Origin: Scytalidium lignicola
Taxonomy: Eukaryota > Ascomycota > Leotiomycetes
Length of the DNA: 57,795 bases
Assembly: GCA_002812745.2 (NCBI GenBank)
Contig: NCSJ02000276.1
Coordinates: 1-57,795 of the forward strand
Reading direction: 5' to 3'
In this document: positions 55,454 through 57,795 of the stretch, piece after piece
Layout of the letters: each line of letters starts with the position of its first letter
How positions within the stretch are numbered: position 1 is the first letter of the stretch
The notes under the pieces: generated by a model
Database searches by the model: none
Told to the model about the DNA's origin: nothing
What the model saw: the letters and a program-made list of their open reading frames with translations, nothing else
Translations under genes and position numbers: made by a program

Positions 55454-57795
55454 TGCGCGCGTCTACCAACGCCAGAGCGGATGATGGGTTGTGAAATAGA
55501 AAGCAACAGCACTCGACCCGTCCATGTGGCCTAGAAGCTCATGGGGGCTGCCAAGCTTACCAATTCGGGGAAGGGGCGTCTCTGGGAGATATATTGCCTT
55601 CTGCGGGACCTGCATCGCCATATTTGTCAGTCTTTCGGTAGGGAGGGAGGGAGGAGGGAGTTTAGGTTGTTGGAATGAGTAGAGCAGACATTGGCGCTCT
55701 CGGCTGGAGTGGAAATGGGCTCTATGCAGACAGGTTGCACACGTACCTCGTTGGCGTTCCCTCACGTGGACCTGATGGTAGTTGCCACTTTTTTTTTGGG
55801 GCAGTACGAGCGAGGAAAAGGTTGGCGTTCGCCTTTTTGGTTGTGATAGAAAAGAAAGAAGGCCAAGAGGCAACGACAAACAAGCGCTCTTTACTTACGT
55901 CCCACAAAACCGGGCAATGAACACGTACCAACAATTCTCCGTGATCATCAGTTGCGGCCGAATAATTGAGCGTTTTCTCTTCCTCTCCACCTTACGTTAT
56001 ATGTTTATAAGAGCAGTGCGCGTGCGCAGCAAGTCGGGAGTATGGTTTGGGGGTGCAGCAGTATGGTGCACTGTGCGCTCTGCACCAAGAAACTGGACAG
56101 CTCGAGATGATGGACCAGCGGGTCCCTGGAAGGAGTACGCCACCAGCATTTGGAAAGCTAACTAAGCAAGTCGAGGACATTACGGTAAGTTTACTTAGGG
56201 AGCGATAGCTTACTCACACCTGGCGTAGGAGACGAGTAACATGGTTCCTGGTGGCCCTAGGACGGAGGAGACGGATGGAGGAAGAGAAAGCAGTCTGTCT
56301 CTCTAGCTTTCTCCTGGGCGCCCGTTCCCAGGGGAGGCGCTTGTGGAGCACCGGGCAGCTTGGACGTGCGCGCGGTGCAGGGTGGACCGACTGGCTGGGA
56401 GGAATTGGCAGAAGGGCATCGGTGTCATGTCATGGTATGGCCCCATTACATAATGCGTGTCATGCCGTGACCCCAGCGCCTGAACCTCTCTCCATCGTGC
56501 CGGCTCCTTCCTTCTCTCCCACGTCGGGCGCCTTCTGCCGCCACCGACAATGTCCGCAACTCGTCAACTCGTCAACTCCTCACCCACGGCGTGCCCCCAG
56601 CCAGTCACCGCAGGCAGCACTGCTGCTTCATCATTGGTTGATGCCCTGCTTGACCCGCACAGAGTGACGAATGGGTCCGTCCTGACTCAGTTGGCACCTG
56701 GACGTGGAGCCCGGGGTCGCTTGCTTAGTGATCCAATCCACGGCTTACTCAGATCTCTCCCCCATCTGGGCTAGCGCCCTACCACGTCCACCAACCCCCA
56801 AACAGGAATAGTGGGCTGCGGCACGTGCGGCTCCCGATCCAAATCTGGCCAGAAAAAGCCGGACCAATATGAGCGGCAATCTAGTCCATCTGCCTCCAAC
56901 TATTTTTGTCTGCCGGGGAGTCAGGTCCCCTGTGCTGACTGCAGCATCGGACTGTGGCACCGTATCTGTTTCGTTGCTTGCATTCCCTCTTTTGAATCAA
57001 CGGATCTACCAGCCACGACGTCAGGACACATTTCTGTTGCGCCTCGTTGTCCACCTCCGTGGAGTCGCGGATCAATGGCTGAATGGGACCTGAGTACAGG
57101 AAAGTGGACAAGGAGAAGGATAAGGTCATACGGGCCCAGCAACCAGGTCATTGCTTGCTGCCGGGCGATTACTGTGCACCTGCACACATGGAGGATCTGA
57201 TCGAGCAAGTGAGATCGGCCCCCTTGCAGCAGAACTGCAGTTGGTTCTCGTCACACCCGGCCGTATGTTGTGTGCTTGGCGGCTCAAGCCCTCTCAGCCC
57301 TGGCTCGTTTCTTGTGGCTGTTCTGGCTGTCTAACTTTGATTACGGTGCTTCCTGACTGTCATAATCATATTGATTACGGCAGAATAGTTAAAACTCTAC
57401 TACCGTATTCCCTCGGAAGAGCGCTGACATGGCGCCAACAAAGATTAAAAAGTCGCGAGGAGAGCTCATCGCGGGTGGTAGTGCGTGGAGTGTATTGTGC
57501 TATACAGTATGCTCGAATTCGTGGGTGGAAATGTGTGGTTGGTTGTCGGTCTGTGTGTACCGAACCCTACCGTGCCTGTCAACGGACGTTTGCCCGTTTG
57601 TACGTAAGGGGGTGCAAGAAATGACTGGCTCACCCCATGCAAGCGAGCGAATTCTGCCACCCCAAAAAGGCATTTTCACATTGCTATTTTATTACTACTA
57701 CTACTACTACTACCTCTACTACTACCTCCACTACCACCCTGAAGGACCTCCCTTCCGGAGCCTCACTTTATTAATCCTTTCAGGCATTGTATCAA
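55454..57795. other. 2.3 kb without a convincing gene, right edge
   Basis: Upstream region of the coiled-coil gene and possibly of a gene beyond the window. C/T- and G-rich, with many short random ORFs on both strands and a CTA trinucleotide tract near the end. No RNA gene recognised. Confidence 0.55.
57692..57739. repeat. (CTA)n / (CTC) trinucleotide microsatellite
   Basis: Several tandem ACT/CTA units broken by CTC and CAC triplets, a simple interrupted microsatellite. Confidence 0.85.

Noticed and set aside
55463..55621. 52-codon ORF beginning MAMQVPQKAIYL as first exon of the coiled-coil gene
   Set aside because: A TAG separates it from the main frame, and the only phase-compatible acceptor (GGTCAAG) lacks a clear branch site; kept only as an alternative or upstream ORF.
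1..57795. CRISPR array, prokaryotic operon, biosynthetic cluster or intact transposon
   Set aside because: No regular repeat-spacer pattern, no transposase, integrase or reverse transcriptase motifs, and the genes are unrelated housekeeping functions with eukaryotic introns.

Overview
The window is nuclear DNA of a filamentous ascomycete. Protein-coding genes carry short spliceosomal introns (about 46-120 bp) with GT(A/G)AG(T)-type donors, CTAA(C/T)-like branch sites and (C/T)AG acceptors. The recognisable products are fungal (Yta7, Swc5, Bni4, Dus1, Gtr2, Pos5-like NAD kinase, Pho13). Overall style suggests Pezizomycotina, perhaps Leotiomycetes; that last step is impression, not proof. Eleven single Ns sit directly before homopolymer runs, which suggests a read technology weak on homopolymers.

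Layout, left to right: YTA7-like AAA/bromodomain ATPase (-); a six-exon kappa-class glutathione S-transferase-like gene (+), mostly invisible as a single ORF; SWC5 (-); a gene-poor 4 kb; BNI4 (+); DUS1 (+); a four-helix membrane protein (-); a gene-poor 3 kb; a MIF-domain protein (+); GTR2 (+); an MFS monocarboxylate-type transporter (+); a mitochondrial-type NAD(H) kinase (-); a Cst26-like lysophospholipid acyltransferase (+); a DUF89/ARMT1-like phosphatase (-); two orphan low-complexity proteins (36.3-40.4 kb); 6-phosphogluconolactonase (-); an AT-rich block that holds a U6 snRNA gene (-); a PHO13-like phosphatase (+); a SET/MYND protein (+); an 84-residue membrane microprotein (-); and a 685-residue CxxC/coiled-coil protein (-), followed by 2.3 kb without a convincing gene.

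There is no operon or biosynthetic cluster. This is housekeeping chromatin: two chromatin factors (YTA7, SWC5), NADPH supply (NAD kinase, 6-phosphogluconolactonase), RNA modification and splicing (DUS1, U6), TORC1 signalling (GTR2) and lipid remodelling. The most interesting signal is non-coding: on the minus strand at 44.1-44.3 kb lies a U6 spliceosomal snRNA interrupted by two mRNA-type introns, the second inside the block AAGGAU|GACACG next to the catalytic core. It has an upstream TATA box and a downstream T-run, and lies in a 1.6 kb AT-rich segment bracketed by an imperfect direct repeat. Other notable points are a dense intergenic cluster of TACAGTA/TACTGTA words at 51.1-52.9 kb, a likely homopolymer frameshift in YTA7, and a MIF domain lacking the catalytic proline.

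Exon boundaries were worked out by hand from reading frame, splice signals and remembered family conservation. No alignment was run.
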